DNA from: Pedococcus sp. 5OH_020
GTDB lineage: Bacteria; Actinomycetota; Actinomycetes; Actinomycetales; Dermatophilaceae
Length of the DNA: 64,000 bases
Direction: 5' to 3'
Assembly: GCF_027812955.1 (NCBI RefSeq)
Contig: NZ_JAPYZV010000006.1
Span: 248,001-312,000 of the forward strand
Made by a program: the position numbers and the translations under genes. This document shows, in pieces, positions 56,020-63,196 of this stretch. The notes under the pieces were generated by a model, which worked only from the letters and a program-made list of their open reading frames with translations, ran no database searches and had not been told where the DNA came from. Within the stretch, counting starts at the first letter, position 1. Every line of letters starts with the position of its first letter.

Positions 56020-56183
56020 GGCGCCGAGTGAAGCCTGTCGACCGGGTGCCCGTCAATCTGGCGCGGTTCGATGAGGCCGAGTGGTCCGGGGAGGTTCCCG
56101 CGGGGGCTCCGGGGTCGCCTACACAGTGGGCGCGGCTGCGGTGGAACCGGGCGCGGTCCCGGGCTATGCGGGGGCTGTCATGA
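56016..56183 (+). CDS. Small basic element protein
   Basis: 55 aa, GTG start in the terS stop codon, basic at both ends (RRRVKPVDRV ... RWNRARSRAMRGLS). Its stop overlaps the next ATG. Unknown. Confidence 0.5.
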   Translation: MRRRVKPVDRVPVNLARFDEAEWSGEVPAGAPGSPTQWARLRWNRARSRAMRGLS

Positions 56184-56392
56184 GGCGTCGTGCGCCGAAG
56201 CCGGACCCGCAGAGGGACCCACCGGAGAAGCTGCTGCGCTACGACGCACGCGACTGGCCCGAGGCCGCCTGCCATCCGGAGTGCGCGTTCTGGGAGGCAG
56301 CGACCGAGTGGGCTCGGCAGCACCCCGACGACGCGGACTACGACATCGTCGGTGGCGGCCCGGACACCCCGTGGCACCCGGAGCTGGTATGA
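56180..56392 (+). CDS. Small element protein, unknown
   Basis: 70 aa, Asp/Pro-rich, with LRYDARDWPEAACHPECAFWEAATEW in the middle; the two cysteines and histidine (CHPEC) could bind metal. Start and stop both overlap neighbours by 4 nt. Confidence 0.55.
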   Translation: MRRRAPKPDPQRDPPEKLLRYDARDWPEAACHPECAFWEAATEWARQHPDDADYDIVGGGPDTPWHPELV

Positions 56393-56769
56393 GACGCCGA
56401 CCGCCGCCGATGCGCGCCGCAGACATGCCACCGGACCGGCTGCTGGCCTATCTGGAGGCCGACTGGCTGCCGCTGGTCGACCCGAGCGAGTACGACCCGG
56501 ACCGACACCGGAACATCACCGATGGCCGTCACGTCGGCGCCCCCAGCCTCTCGCAGAGGCAGTGGTGCAGAAGCCAGGCGCAACGGCTGTGGGCCCGTGC
56601 CCGCTTGGACTGGCTGGACCAGCACGGCTGGCCAGGCGGCCTCGACGCCATCGACCTGCTGCGCCAGAGCTTGGAGACCAGGCGGGCGCTGCGCTTTCCA
56701 CACAACTTCCCGGGCCAGCCGGGACGAGGGGCCATCTGGCCCAGCAACCATGAAGGGGAAACACCATGA
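56389..56769 (+). CDS. Element protein, unknown
   Basis: 126 aa with conserved-looking PPDRLLAYLEADWLPLVDPSEY and a Trp/Arg-rich helical centre (RQWCRSQAQRLWARARLDWLDQHGWPGG). No domain recognised. ATG overlaps the upstream stop and its stop overlaps the next start. Confidence 0.65.
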   Translation: MRRRPPPMRAADMPPDRLLAYLEADWLPLVDPSEYDPDRHRNITDGRHVGAPSLSQRQWCRSQAQRLWARARLDWLDQHGWPGGLDAIDLLRQSLETRRALRFPHNFPGQPGRGAIWPSNHEGETP

Positions 56770-57317
56770 CTGAGATGAGAGTTCGAGCCGGTGGCGGCTG
56801 GAACACGGACTACACCCGTATGTCGTACTCGCTGCGATCCCAGGTCGAGAGCGCGGACAGGGCATTCGCGCGGGAGACCGCGAACGCCGAGCGCGAGCGC
56901 GCCGCCCGGGCAGCCGCATTCCGCGACGGCGCCGTGCGCGCCTCCATCGCGGCCGCACTCGACCGTGGCGAGCACGTCGACCTGCGTCAGGCGTGGGCAG
57001 ATGGTGGCGTGGGTCGCACCCACGCCGAAGTGCTGGCCGAGGCCTCCGCCCGCATGGATCTCGACGACCGCCGCCAAGCATGGCGCCGCGCCAAGGAGGG
57101 CGCCGCGCTGTCGGACGCTGAGTGGTCCGAGCAGAACAGCGCCGACAACAGCGCACCGGACACGATCAGTGACGAGGCCAGGGAGCGCGCCGAGAAGCGG
57201 GCGGCACGGGCTGCCAATCGCGAGTTCGTCACCAGGGCGTGGAACGTCACAGAGTCGGTCCTCGGCGTTGAGCGTGCGAACGGCAGGCTGCCCGGTGGCA
57301 CGAGGCGGACGCGATGA
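56766..57317 (+). CDS. Element protein with long charged helices
   Basis: 183 aa, rich in Ala, Arg and Glu with helical, coiled-coil-like stretches (SADRAFARETANAERERAARAAAF). Such composition is common in phage scaffold-type or minor structural proteins, but nothing specific is shown. Coupled to neighbours on both sides. Confidence 0.6.
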   Translation: MTEMRVRAGGGWNTDYTRMSYSLRSQVESADRAFARETANAERERAARAAAFRDGAVRASIAAALDRGEHVDLRQAWADGGVGRTHAEVLAEASARMDLDDRRQAWRRAKEGAALSDAEWSEQNSADNSAPDTISDEARERAEKRAARAANREFVTRAWNVTESVLGVERANGRLPGGTRRTR

Positions 57318-57478
57318 CCGGGGCAGAGGACCGCGACGAGACCGGGGCACGTCCCGCCGAGGTGGTCCACGCCGAGCAGGTCGCAGGGTTCGCCGAAGCA
57401 ATCAAGGCCGCGACGGGCGCCGTTCAGGCGCAGCAGTCGCAGGCGCATGGGTTCCTGTCTGGACCGGGGCAAGGGTGA
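57314..57478 (+). CDS. Short element ORF between coupled genes
   Basis: 54 aa, starting in the previous stop codon (ATGA) and ending in GTGA shared with the next gene. Acidic first half, Gln/Ala-rich second half (GAVQAQQSQAHGF). The double 4-nt overlap argues that it is translated. Confidence 0.5.
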   Translation: MTGAEDRDETGARPAEVVHAEQVAGFAEAIKAATGAVQAQQSQAHGFLSGPGQG

Positions 57479-57879
57479 CGGTCGACGGACAGGACCGGCC
57501 TTCGGGCCGGCGCGAGGCCGTGGCGGGCGCCTCACTCCCGCCCGCCGCGGCCTCAGCGCGTCCCATGACCGACGACGCCAACCCGTACGACTTCGCCGAG
57601 GCGACCCGCGCCGGCATCGCCATCCTCACGGCTGCCTTCGTCGCCACCGAGCACCCAGGGTTCCGAGATGACCCGCCCGCCGAGTCCGCGATGGAGGCGC
57701 TGAACGGGTACCTGCTCGAGGACGCGGAGCAGCCGGACGCGCACGCGTTCGCAACGGCCTACGTGGGCATGCTGGCCGTCGCTGGGGAGCTGCTGGTGCT
57801 CCTGCATGAGGTCACGGGTGAGGAGCCGGCGCACCTCTTGCAGGCGCTCGCCAAAGCGCTAGAGAACCAGGAGAACTAG
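57475..57879 (+). CDS. Element protein, unknown
   Basis: 134 aa from GTG 57475, or 104 aa from ATG 57565. The helical core DANPYDFAEATRAGIAILTAAFVATEHP and a Leu-rich C-terminus (AVAGELLVLLHEVTGEEPAHLLQAL) are visible. Acidic. It lies just before the gp10-like tail gene, where actinophages often have small head-tail genes. Confidence 0.6.
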   Translation: MTVDGQDRPSGRREAVAGASLPPAAASARPMTDDANPYDFAEATRAGIAILTAAFVATEHPGFRDDPPAESAMEALNGYLLEDAEQPDAHAFATAYVGMLAVAGELLVLLHEVTGEEPAHLLQALAKALENQEN

Positions 57880-57881
57880 GC

Positions 57882-58469
57882 ATGTTGTTCGCAATGATCG
57901 GGCGATTCATCATCCAGAAGCTGGTCAAAGACCTGATCCAGCACATCGTCAAAGACATCGTGATCAACGGCATCGCCAAGGAGATGAAGGCCCTGGCCGG
58001 CCGGTACGCCGGGGTCCACGTTGAGGTCAAGGGCTCGGAGGACTTCTACAAGGCCAGCCGGGCGCTGAAAGGTGCCGGGCCGGAGCTGCGTAAGCGGGTG
58101 AACGCCGAGATTCGCACCGTCGCCCGGCCGATGATCAACCAGGCCCGCGCCGCAGCCCGCGCCCAGCTGCCGCACCATGGCGGCCTCGCCGCCCAGGTCG
58201 CCAGCGAACCGATGCGGGTGCAGATCCGCACGGGCGCCGACACGGCCGGCGTGCGCATCGTCGTCGGCCGACGCCGCGGGGGGGCCCAGTCCACGAACCG
58301 TGGCGTGATTCGTCACCCGGTGTACGGGAACCGGAACGCGTGGGTGACGCAGAGGGTCCAGCCCGGCTGGTTCGACGACTCCATGAAGTCGCAGGCGCCA
58401 GCGGTGCGCCGGGCCATTGAGAGGGCGATGGAGCAGACCCTCGCCGAGATCGTGCGAAAGGCCCGCTGA
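57882..58469 (+). CDS. HK97 gp10-like minor tail/head-tail protein
   Basis: 195 aa. After a hydrophobic N-terminal helix, the SEDFYKASRALKGAGPELRKRVNAEIRTVA segment, the HPVYGNRNAWVTQRVQPGWF motif near 147-166 and a terminal helix fit the HK97-gp10-like minor tail fold. A structural tail gene is unexpected in an element with no other tail or capsid genes; it may modify helper virions or be a relic. Confidence 0.7.
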   Translation: MLFAMIGRFIIQKLVKDLIQHIVKDIVINGIAKEMKALAGRYAGVHVEVKGSEDFYKASRALKGAGPELRKRVNAEIRTVARPMINQARAAARAQLPHHGGLAAQVASEPMRVQIRTGADTAGVRIVVGRRRGGAQSTNRGVIRHPVYGNRNAWVTQRVQPGWFDDSMKSQAPAVRRAIERAMEQTLAEIVRKAR

Positions 58470-58594
58470 TGGCCCCGCGCCCTGAGCCCGGCTGGCACTA
58501 CGACGCCGACGCGCTACGCCGACCCGTGCAGCCGGACAACCCGCTACAGGTGAGCGCTCCGGCGCTCGATGAGGCCATGGGCCGCGGGCTGTGA
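58469..58594 (+). CDS. Very small element ORF
   Basis: 41 aa, ATG overlapping the gp10-like stop: MAPRPEPGWHYDADALRRPV, then Pro-rich. Last gene of the coupled run; the 153-bp gap after it is AT-richer and may hold a promoter. Confidence 0.45.
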   Translation: MAPRPEPGWHYDADALRRPVQPDNPLQVSAPALDEAMGRGL

Positions 58595-58747
58595 TGGGCA
58601 CCGTCCCGAGGGGTGCCGCGGTCGAGGTGGTCTGACGTGCTACCGGGGAATCCCGCAAGGAATGGGTCACAAATCTCACGTTTCATAGACAGGGCCTTGG
58701 GCATGAGGGCACAATCCACTAACCGGCATCGAGAGGGGGCTGAGCAC

Positions 58748-58969
58748 GTGAGCACGCACTCGCACCCGCTTGCGCATGCAATCAAGGAAGGCGCTGCTCG
58801 TCAGGCGTCGGCTCAGATCAGGGATGCCTCCCGGGCGCTCAAGGGCATGGCGTCGGACCTGTCTTACGCCAGGGCGCAGCGCCGCGGTGAACGGCTCGCC
58901 AAGCAGATGCGGCGTGAGGGCTCGCTTCAGGCCAAGTCGCCCCGCAAGGTGATCCACCTGCCCAAGTGA
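58748..58969 (+). CDS. Small basic protein paired with GNAT
   Basis: 73 aa, basic and helical (AIKEGAARQASAQIRDASRALKGMASDL ... RRGERLAKQMRREGSL). GTG start; its stop overlaps the GNAT GTG by 4 nt. The arrangement resembles a toxin-antitoxin or accessory cargo pair, but no antitoxin DNA-binding fold is evident. Confidence 0.6.
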   Translation: MSTHSHPLAHAIKEGAARQASAQIRDASRALKGMASDLSYARAQRRGERLAKQMRREGSLQAKSPRKVIHLPK

Positions 58970-59520
58970 CTACAAGGCTGACTTGGGCAGATGCCACGCC
59001 CGAGGATGCTCCCGACCTGGACAACTTCTGCTGCACGCCGCCAAAGGAGAAGTCATCCACCGCCGTGGGACGGATGGAGTACCCCAAGCTGCCTGAGGCC
59101 AGGGCACAGAGCATTGTGCGCAGCCTGAAACTCTCCAAAGCGGCGCGCACAGGCCAGCGAATTTGGGTGGGGCGGGACTCGCTGGGCGTGGCTGCAGTGG
59201 CGTCATGGAAGTGGATTGAGCGTGACCTGGCAATAGTGTGCGTCGTCGCGCTTTCACGGCGCCTTCGCGGGCATGGTCTGACGTACACCAGAGAAATGGT
59301 GGATACCGCCACGGCGCAGATCAGTGGAGACGCCGCGGACCGCGGGCTGAGAGAGTTCCAACTGATTGCCTATATCCACAAGGACAACCGACCCAGCCGG
59401 GCCTTCGCCAACCGTTTCGAGATGGACCAGCTCACTGACCCAGACAAGGACGGTTACGCCCTTCATAGCGTCACCTTGCCTGCAGGTGAGACGGATCGGA
59501 TGCCATCCCCGAGTGGATGA
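58966..59520 (+). CDS. GNAT-family acetyltransferase
   Basis: 184 aa. The acetyl-CoA loop RRLRGHG (R-x-x-G-x-G) follows a beta strand LAIVCVVALS near residues 88-97. The C-terminal half has LREFQLIAYIHKDNRPSRAFANRFEM, the usual Asn-Ser-helix of GNATs. The N-terminus has an unusual CC pair near 22. It follows the 73-aa gene in a two-gene unit, probably cargo. The acceptor is unknown. Confidence 0.75.
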   Translation: MTTRLTWADATPEDAPDLDNFCCTPPKEKSSTAVGRMEYPKLPEARAQSIVRSLKLSKAARTGQRIWVGRDSLGVAAVASWKWIERDLAIVCVVALSRRLRGHGLTYTREMVDTATAQISGDAADRGLREFQLIAYIHKDNRPSRAFANRFEMDQLTDPDKDGYALHSVTLPAGETDRMPSPSG

Positions 59521-59960
59521 ATGGGCTGCGGCTGACCGGGTACGCGCATTCGGAGACCGCCCCCGTGGGTCCAGCAGCGAGGACACGGTGGCGGTCGCCT
59601 CGGATGCAGCGTAAGTCGGCCCGCCACAAGCGGCAAGCACCGCCAGAAGTTGGCGCTACCGCGCTGCGAGTCCGGCGCACGCGCCCCCATCAGCCTGGCA
59701 GGGGGTCCCGTGATGGGGACGCGCAGGACCAACCATCCTCGCACCCATCCCGGGCCGATATGGCCCGTCTGAGCCATTGCTTTTGGCGCGGCACAGCGCG
59801 CATGCTCACGGGTGGGAGTTAAGCGCCCACGCCTGAGGGGGTTCGAGGCGTGGGCGCTTCGCTGTCCGCTGGACCGTGGCCGCAAGACTCGCACGTAGTC
59901 ATCATCAGGGGACACCGTTGAGCCATCGACTTGACTACTTGGGACGGCAAGGCTTCACCT
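59521..59960. other. Gene-poor stretch inside the element
   Basis: 440 bp with no convincing gene. Open frames on both strands lack ribosome sites and protein-like composition. The only clear structure is the hairpin at 59821-59859; a weak TAGTCAT near 59897 could be a -10 for the zinc-finger gene. Confidence 0.6.
59821..59859 (+). terminator. Hairpin terminator inside the element
   Basis: A 14-bp perfect stem AAGCGCCCACGCCT / AGGCGTGGGCGCTT with an 11-nt loop, about 300 bp past the GNAT gene. Likely ends the rightward transcript. Confidence 0.85.
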
Positions 59961-60167
59961 GTGACACGTCGCTCTGAGGTCGTGACGGACAATCTGTGTC
60001 CGGCATGCGGCAAGGCCGTGGAAACCACGACGGTGACCGGTCGGAGGGCCGACCATCGCCTCACCATCCATGTCCACCCGGAGCCGAATGCGGCCGAGCG
60101 CTGCCGCTACGACGCAGGGCCCGAGGTCGGCGCTCTGGCCATCGACAAGTTCCCGGGTGACACGTAA
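59961..60167 (+). CDS. Small zinc-finger-like element protein
   Basis: 68 aa (78 aa if started at TTG 59931). TDNLCPACGKAVETTTV offers a CxxC, and a later HVHPEPNAAERCR adds His and Cys ligands for a possible zinc site. Start uncertain, no strong ribosome site. A facing hairpin separates it from the leftward gene. Confidence 0.5.
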   Translation: MTRRSEVVTDNLCPACGKAVETTTVTGRRADHRLTIHVHPEPNAAERCRYDAGPEVGALAIDKFPGDT

Positions 60168-60178
60168 GCCAGAAATGT

Positions 60179-60224
60179 GGCGCACCCCCTCAGAGCCGGG
60201 GAAGGCGAGTCGAGGGGGTGCGCC
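60179..60224. terminator. Bidirectional hairpin between convergent genes
   Basis: A 13-bp perfect stem GGCGCACCCCCTC / GAGGGGGTGCGCC around a 20-nt loop, between the zinc-finger gene and the leftward gene. Confidence 0.75.
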
Positions 60225-60255
60225 CAGCAGCACGAATGCTGCTCTTTGTGAGATT

Positions 60256-60696
60256 TTACTCCTGCTGCCCGTCAAGGGCCTCGCGGGCGGCCCCGCGGCG
60301 CTGGTACTCCCGGCCCGCGTCGAATGCCGCGGTCACGTCTGAGGCCGCACCGTGCTCTGCTCGGTGGATGCCCCGGGCCGCGACCTGCAAGTGCTCCGCT
60401 GCGAACTTGAGCACGTCGTCGACCTCGAGCCCTGCCGGGATGCTGGTGACGACCTCGGCAAGACCTTCCTCGTCCAGTACGACGAGGACGAGCCCGCCCG
60501 GGCCGTGCGCTGGCAGGTCCGCGCTGATCTTGTCGCCCCGACGCAGGACGTAGTTGAGGTCTTTGTTCTCCCACCAGTCGACCGCGTAGACGCCCTCGGT
60601 TATCGCTAGACGCTGCGCCCGGATCTTGAGCTCCGGCGTCTCGCTGGGGGTCTTCTGAGTATTCGAGCTCACGTGCTTGTTGTTGTCGTGCGTCAT
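60256..60696 (-). CDS. Leftward gene at the right end of the element, unknown
   Basis: 146 aa. Polar N-terminus, then TEGVYAVDWWENKDLNYVLRRGDKISADLPAHGPGG and VVTSIPAGLEVDDVLKFAAEH. No DNA-binding motif is obvious. It is the only gene opposing the rest and sits next to attR, the position often taken by regulators or excision factors; this is inference. ATG 60696 has GTGGGA upstream; GTG 60708 is possible. Confidence 0.65.
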   Translation of the reverse strand: MTHDNNKHVSSNTQKTPSETPELKIRAQRLAITEGVYAVDWWENKDLNYVLRRGDKISADLPAHGPGGLVLVVLDEEGLAEVVTSIPAGLEVDDVLKFAAEHLQVAARGIHRAEHGAASDVTAAFDAGREYQRRGAAREALDGQQE

Positions 60697-60797
60697 GCTT
60701 GTTCCCACGATGGTTCATCTCCTGTGTAGGTGAATCGTCCAGGCCCTTGCCGGTGGTCACGCGCCGGCTTGGGCCGGTCTAACCTCTGCTGGTTAGT

Positions 60798-60820
60798 TGC
60801 CCTCCCGCTGGGTTGGACCG
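60798..60820 (+). other. attR (right element/comM junction)
   Basis: Element sequence CCTCCCGC joins comM sequence TGGGTTGGACC. The shared GCTGGG is at 60807-60812, with the inferred crossover CT at 60808-60809. Joining this comM side to the left half restores the reading frame exactly. Confidence 0.8.
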
Positions 60821-60909
60821 TGGCCGACCTCGAGGGACGTTCCAGCCCGACGCGCGACGATCTCGGCACTGCCCTGACCCTGCGGAACCACGGACCCGTC
60901 GCGGCATGA
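60808..60909 (+). pseudogene. comM: comM/YifB, 3' part
   Basis: 33 codons and a stop that complete ComM: LGWTVADLEGRSSPTRDDLG then TALTLRNHGPVAA, the expected C-terminal helices after RGYDRVLR. No start is available, so it is not expressed as comM while the element is present. Its TGA overlaps the dprA ATG, showing the original comM-dprA coupling. Confidence 0.9.
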
Positions 60910-62024
60910 ACGGTGCCACCGGTTGGACGCGGCGGGTGCCGCCGGGGGAGCGCACCGCCCGCATCGCGTGGGCACGGCTGGTTGAGCCCGCCGACGCCGG
61001 CGCCGTGAGGCTGGTCGAGACGCTGGGACCCGAGGAGGCGCTGCGCGGGCTGGATCCGGCGTCGCCTCTGGGCACCCGCATCGCTCCCCGGCTGGCGACG
61101 CTGGACGTGGAGCGGGACCTCGAGATCGCCGGGCGGCTCGGCGCACGGGTCATCATCCCGGACGACCCGGAGTGGCCCCAGGGGCTGAGATCCCTGACCG
61201 CCCCTCCGTGGTGTCTGTGGGTTCGGGGCCCAGTGCAGCTGGCCGACGTCTGCGAACGCAGCGTGTCGATCGTCGGCGCGCGAGCGGCCACTGGGTACGG
61301 CGTGCACCAGGCCAGGGAGCTGGCCGCCGGCCTCGTCGATCGGGACTTCATGGTGGTTTCCGGAGCCGCGTACGGCATCGACGGGGCAGCCCACCAAGGC
61401 GCTTTGGCCGGCGATGGCCTGACCGTCGCCGTGGTCGCGGGCGGCATCGACCGGCCGTATCCCGCCGGTCACGCGTCCCTCCTGGCGCGGATCGCGGAGT
61501 CCGGGGCCGTCCTGACCGAGGTGCCGCCTGGATCCGCGCCCACGCGATGGCGCTTCCTGAGCCGCAACCGGGTCATCGCGACCCTGAGCCAGGGCACCGT
61601 CGTAGTCGAGGCTGGCCTGCGCTCGGGGTCTCGCAACACCGCGAACCAGGCTCGCGAGCATCAAAGGGTGGTGTGCGCGGTGCCCGGTCCGGTCACCTCC
61701 GCCGCCTCGGCCGGCTGCCACGAGCTACTGCGTGAGGAGGGAGTCATCCTCGTGACCGATGCCGACGAGATCGTCGAGGCCGTGGGTCAGATCGGCGAGC
61801 TTGCATCGCCCAAGCGCGGGCGCAGCAGCCCGCAGGACGCTCTGAGCGAGCTTCAGCAGGTGGTGTACGCGGCCCTACCGGTCAGTGCCACGGCGTCTGT
61901 GGACCAGCTCGCCCAGCGTTCCGGCCGCTCGACGGGAGAGGTTCGTTCCTCACTGGGCATCCTGTCGGCGGGTGGCTTGTGCGAGCGCCGGGACGATGGC
62001 TGGCGGAAGCGACGGACATCGTGA
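60906..62024 (+). CDS. dprA: DNA processing protein DprA
   Basis: 372-aa DprA that loads RecA on incoming single-stranded DNA in transformation. Rossmann-like core: CERSVSIVGARAATGYG near 115-131, VSGAAYGIDGAAHQGAL near 153, GGIDRPYPAGH near 178 and FLSRNRVIATLSQGTVVVEA near 216-235. A C-terminal winged helix (about 310-370) follows. ATG overlaps the comM stop; with the element inserted it has lost its upstream coupling and must rely on a promoter in or near the element's right end. Confidence 0.95.
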   Translation: MNGATGWTRRVPPGERTARIAWARLVEPADAGAVRLVETLGPEEALRGLDPASPLGTRIAPRLATLDVERDLEIAGRLGARVIIPDDPEWPQGLRSLTAPPWCLWVRGPVQLADVCERSVSIVGARAATGYGVHQARELAAGLVDRDFMVVSGAAYGIDGAAHQGALAGDGLTVAVVAGGIDRPYPAGHASLLARIAESGAVLTEVPPGSAPTRWRFLSRNRVIATLSQGTVVVEAGLRSGSRNTANQAREHQRVVCAVPGPVTSAASAGCHELLREEGVILVTDADEIVEAVGQIGELASPKRGRSSPQDALSELQQVVYAALPVSATASVDQLAQRSGRSTGEVRSSLGILSAGGLCERRDDGWRKRRTS

Positions 62025-62172
62025 CGTTGGCGCCGGACGGGCCGCTTCGACCGCCGGCAGTGACAGCATCGGCCCACGTCAGCCTCATCCGACCCCCATC
62101 CGGACGGGGTGGCGGCTTGTGTACCGCCGGGCGGTTTGCGACCGTGACAGTGTGGCCGCGGAGGGGGAGTCG

Positions 62173-63075
62173 ATGGCCGAGGCGCTCGTTGCCTTCGAGC
62201 GACACCTGCGCAGTGAGCGCGGCCGGTCGGAGCATACGATCCGCGCCTACGCGGGGGACGTCCGAAGCCTCGTGGCCTTCCTCGAGGAGCACTGCGGAGC
62301 GGACGGCCTGGCTGCCGTGACGCTTCGTGACCTGCGGGCATGGCTGGCCGCACTGGCCCAGTCGGGCGCGGCCCGGGCAACCATCGCTCGTCGCTCCGCA
62401 GCAGCGCGAAGCTTCCTGGGCTGGGCGACCAGGACGGGCCGAATCTCAGCCGATCCCTCCCTTCGACTCGTTGCGCCAAAGCGCGTGGCGCACCTACCCG
62501 AGGTCCTCAAGCAGTCCGAGGCGACGGCGCTCCTCGACGTGGCGGCGGTGGCCAGCGATGACCACGACCCGCTGCATCTGCGGGACCGCGCAGCTCTGGA
62601 GCTGCTCTACGCCACCGGCATCCGCGTGGGGGAGCTGACGTCGCTCGACGTCGACGACGTGGACCGGGACGGAAGAGTCGTGCGGGTCATGGGAAAGGGC
62701 GGCAAGGAGAGGACCGTGCCCTTCGGCGTGCCGGCCGCCGAGGCTCTCGGCGCCTGGCTCTCGGCGGGCCGCCCTGAGCTCCTGGGACCCGAGAGCGGTG
62801 TTGCGCTGTTCCTCGGACGCCGTGGCCGCCGCGCCGACCCACGCCAGATCAGAGCGGCACTGCATGCGCTGTTGGCCTACGTCCCACAAGCCCCCGACCT
62901 GGGGCCCCACGGTCTTCGTCACAGTGCCGCGACGCATCTGCTGGAAGGGGGCGCAGACCTCAGGCTCGTCCAGGAGCTCCTGGGTCACGCATCCTTGGCG
63001 ACCACCCAGATCTACACCCACGTGTCGGTCGACCGCCTCAGGCACTCCTACCGTCAGGCCCATCCCCGCGCCTGA
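62173..63075 (+). CDS. xerC: Tyrosine recombinase XerC
   Basis: 300-aa chromosomal dimer-resolution recombinase. N-terminal SAM-like domain FERHLRSERGRSEHTIRAYAGDV. Catalytic residues: Arg in ATGIRVGEL near 155, Lys in GKGGKERTVP, HGLRHSAATHLL near 246-257, LLGHASLATTQIYTHV with nucleophile Tyr near 281. GGAGGGGGAG precedes ATG. Its place after dprA matches the housekeeping actinobacterial XerC, not the element. Confidence 0.93.
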   Translation: MAEALVAFERHLRSERGRSEHTIRAYAGDVRSLVAFLEEHCGADGLAAVTLRDLRAWLAALAQSGAARATIARRSAAARSFLGWATRTGRISADPSLRLVAPKRVAHLPEVLKQSEATALLDVAAVASDDHDPLHLRDRAALELLYATGIRVGELTSLDVDDVDRDGRVVRVMGKGGKERTVPFGVPAAEALGAWLSAGRPELLGPESGVALFLGRRGRRADPRQIRAALHALLAYVPQAPDLGPHGLRHSAATHLLEGGADLRLVQELLGHASLATTQIYTHVSVDRLRHSYRQAHPRA

Positions 63076-63130
63076 GACCGGCCCAGCGGCCGGGCGCGCC
63101 GCGGGACGTACAAGGGCCGGACAGGAGAAG

Positions 63131-63196
63131 ATGAACGGGTCATCGACGCGGGCGCCGCGGGCGAGCCATCCGGAGAGGAACGAGAGCGCGGAGTGA
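63131..63196 (+). CDS. 21-aa leader ORF coupled to the DUF3152 gene
   Basis: ATG with AGGAGA 2 nt upstream encodes MNGSSTRAPRASHPERNESAE and its TGA overlaps the GTG of the next gene. It may serve translational coupling; the peptide itself is probably irrelevant. Confidence 0.4.
   Translation: MNGSSTRAPRASHPERNESAE

Larger units (their letters stand above)
52390..60808 (+). mobile_element. 8.4-kb serine-integrase element in comM (phage satellite or reduced prophage)
   Basis: An integrative element bounded by two copies of GCTGGG (52389-52394 and 60807-60812) that splits comM. Contents in order: large serine integrase, several small unknown genes, a replisome-organizer-like protein, P27-like TerS, further small genes, an HK97-gp10-like tail protein, a GNAT pair, a zinc-finger gene and one leftward gene. 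No large terminase, portal, capsid, tape measure, lysis or conjugation gene is present. From 53816 to 58594 most neighbouring starts and stops overlap by 4 nt and no frameshift was seen, so the set looks maintained. Confidence 0.9.

Noticed and set aside
59463-59915. Open frames on both strands in the element's gene-poor stretch
   Set aside because: Arg/Pro-rich composition, no ribosome sites, and overlap with the GNAT gene end and a terminator hairpin.
60906-62024. dprA as part of the element
   Set aside because: Its ATG overlaps the natural comM stop and it lies beyond attR.
62173-63075. XerC-like recombinase as a second integrase of the mobile element
   Set aside because: It lies outside attR in the conserved dprA-xerC order and has housekeeping XerC features.
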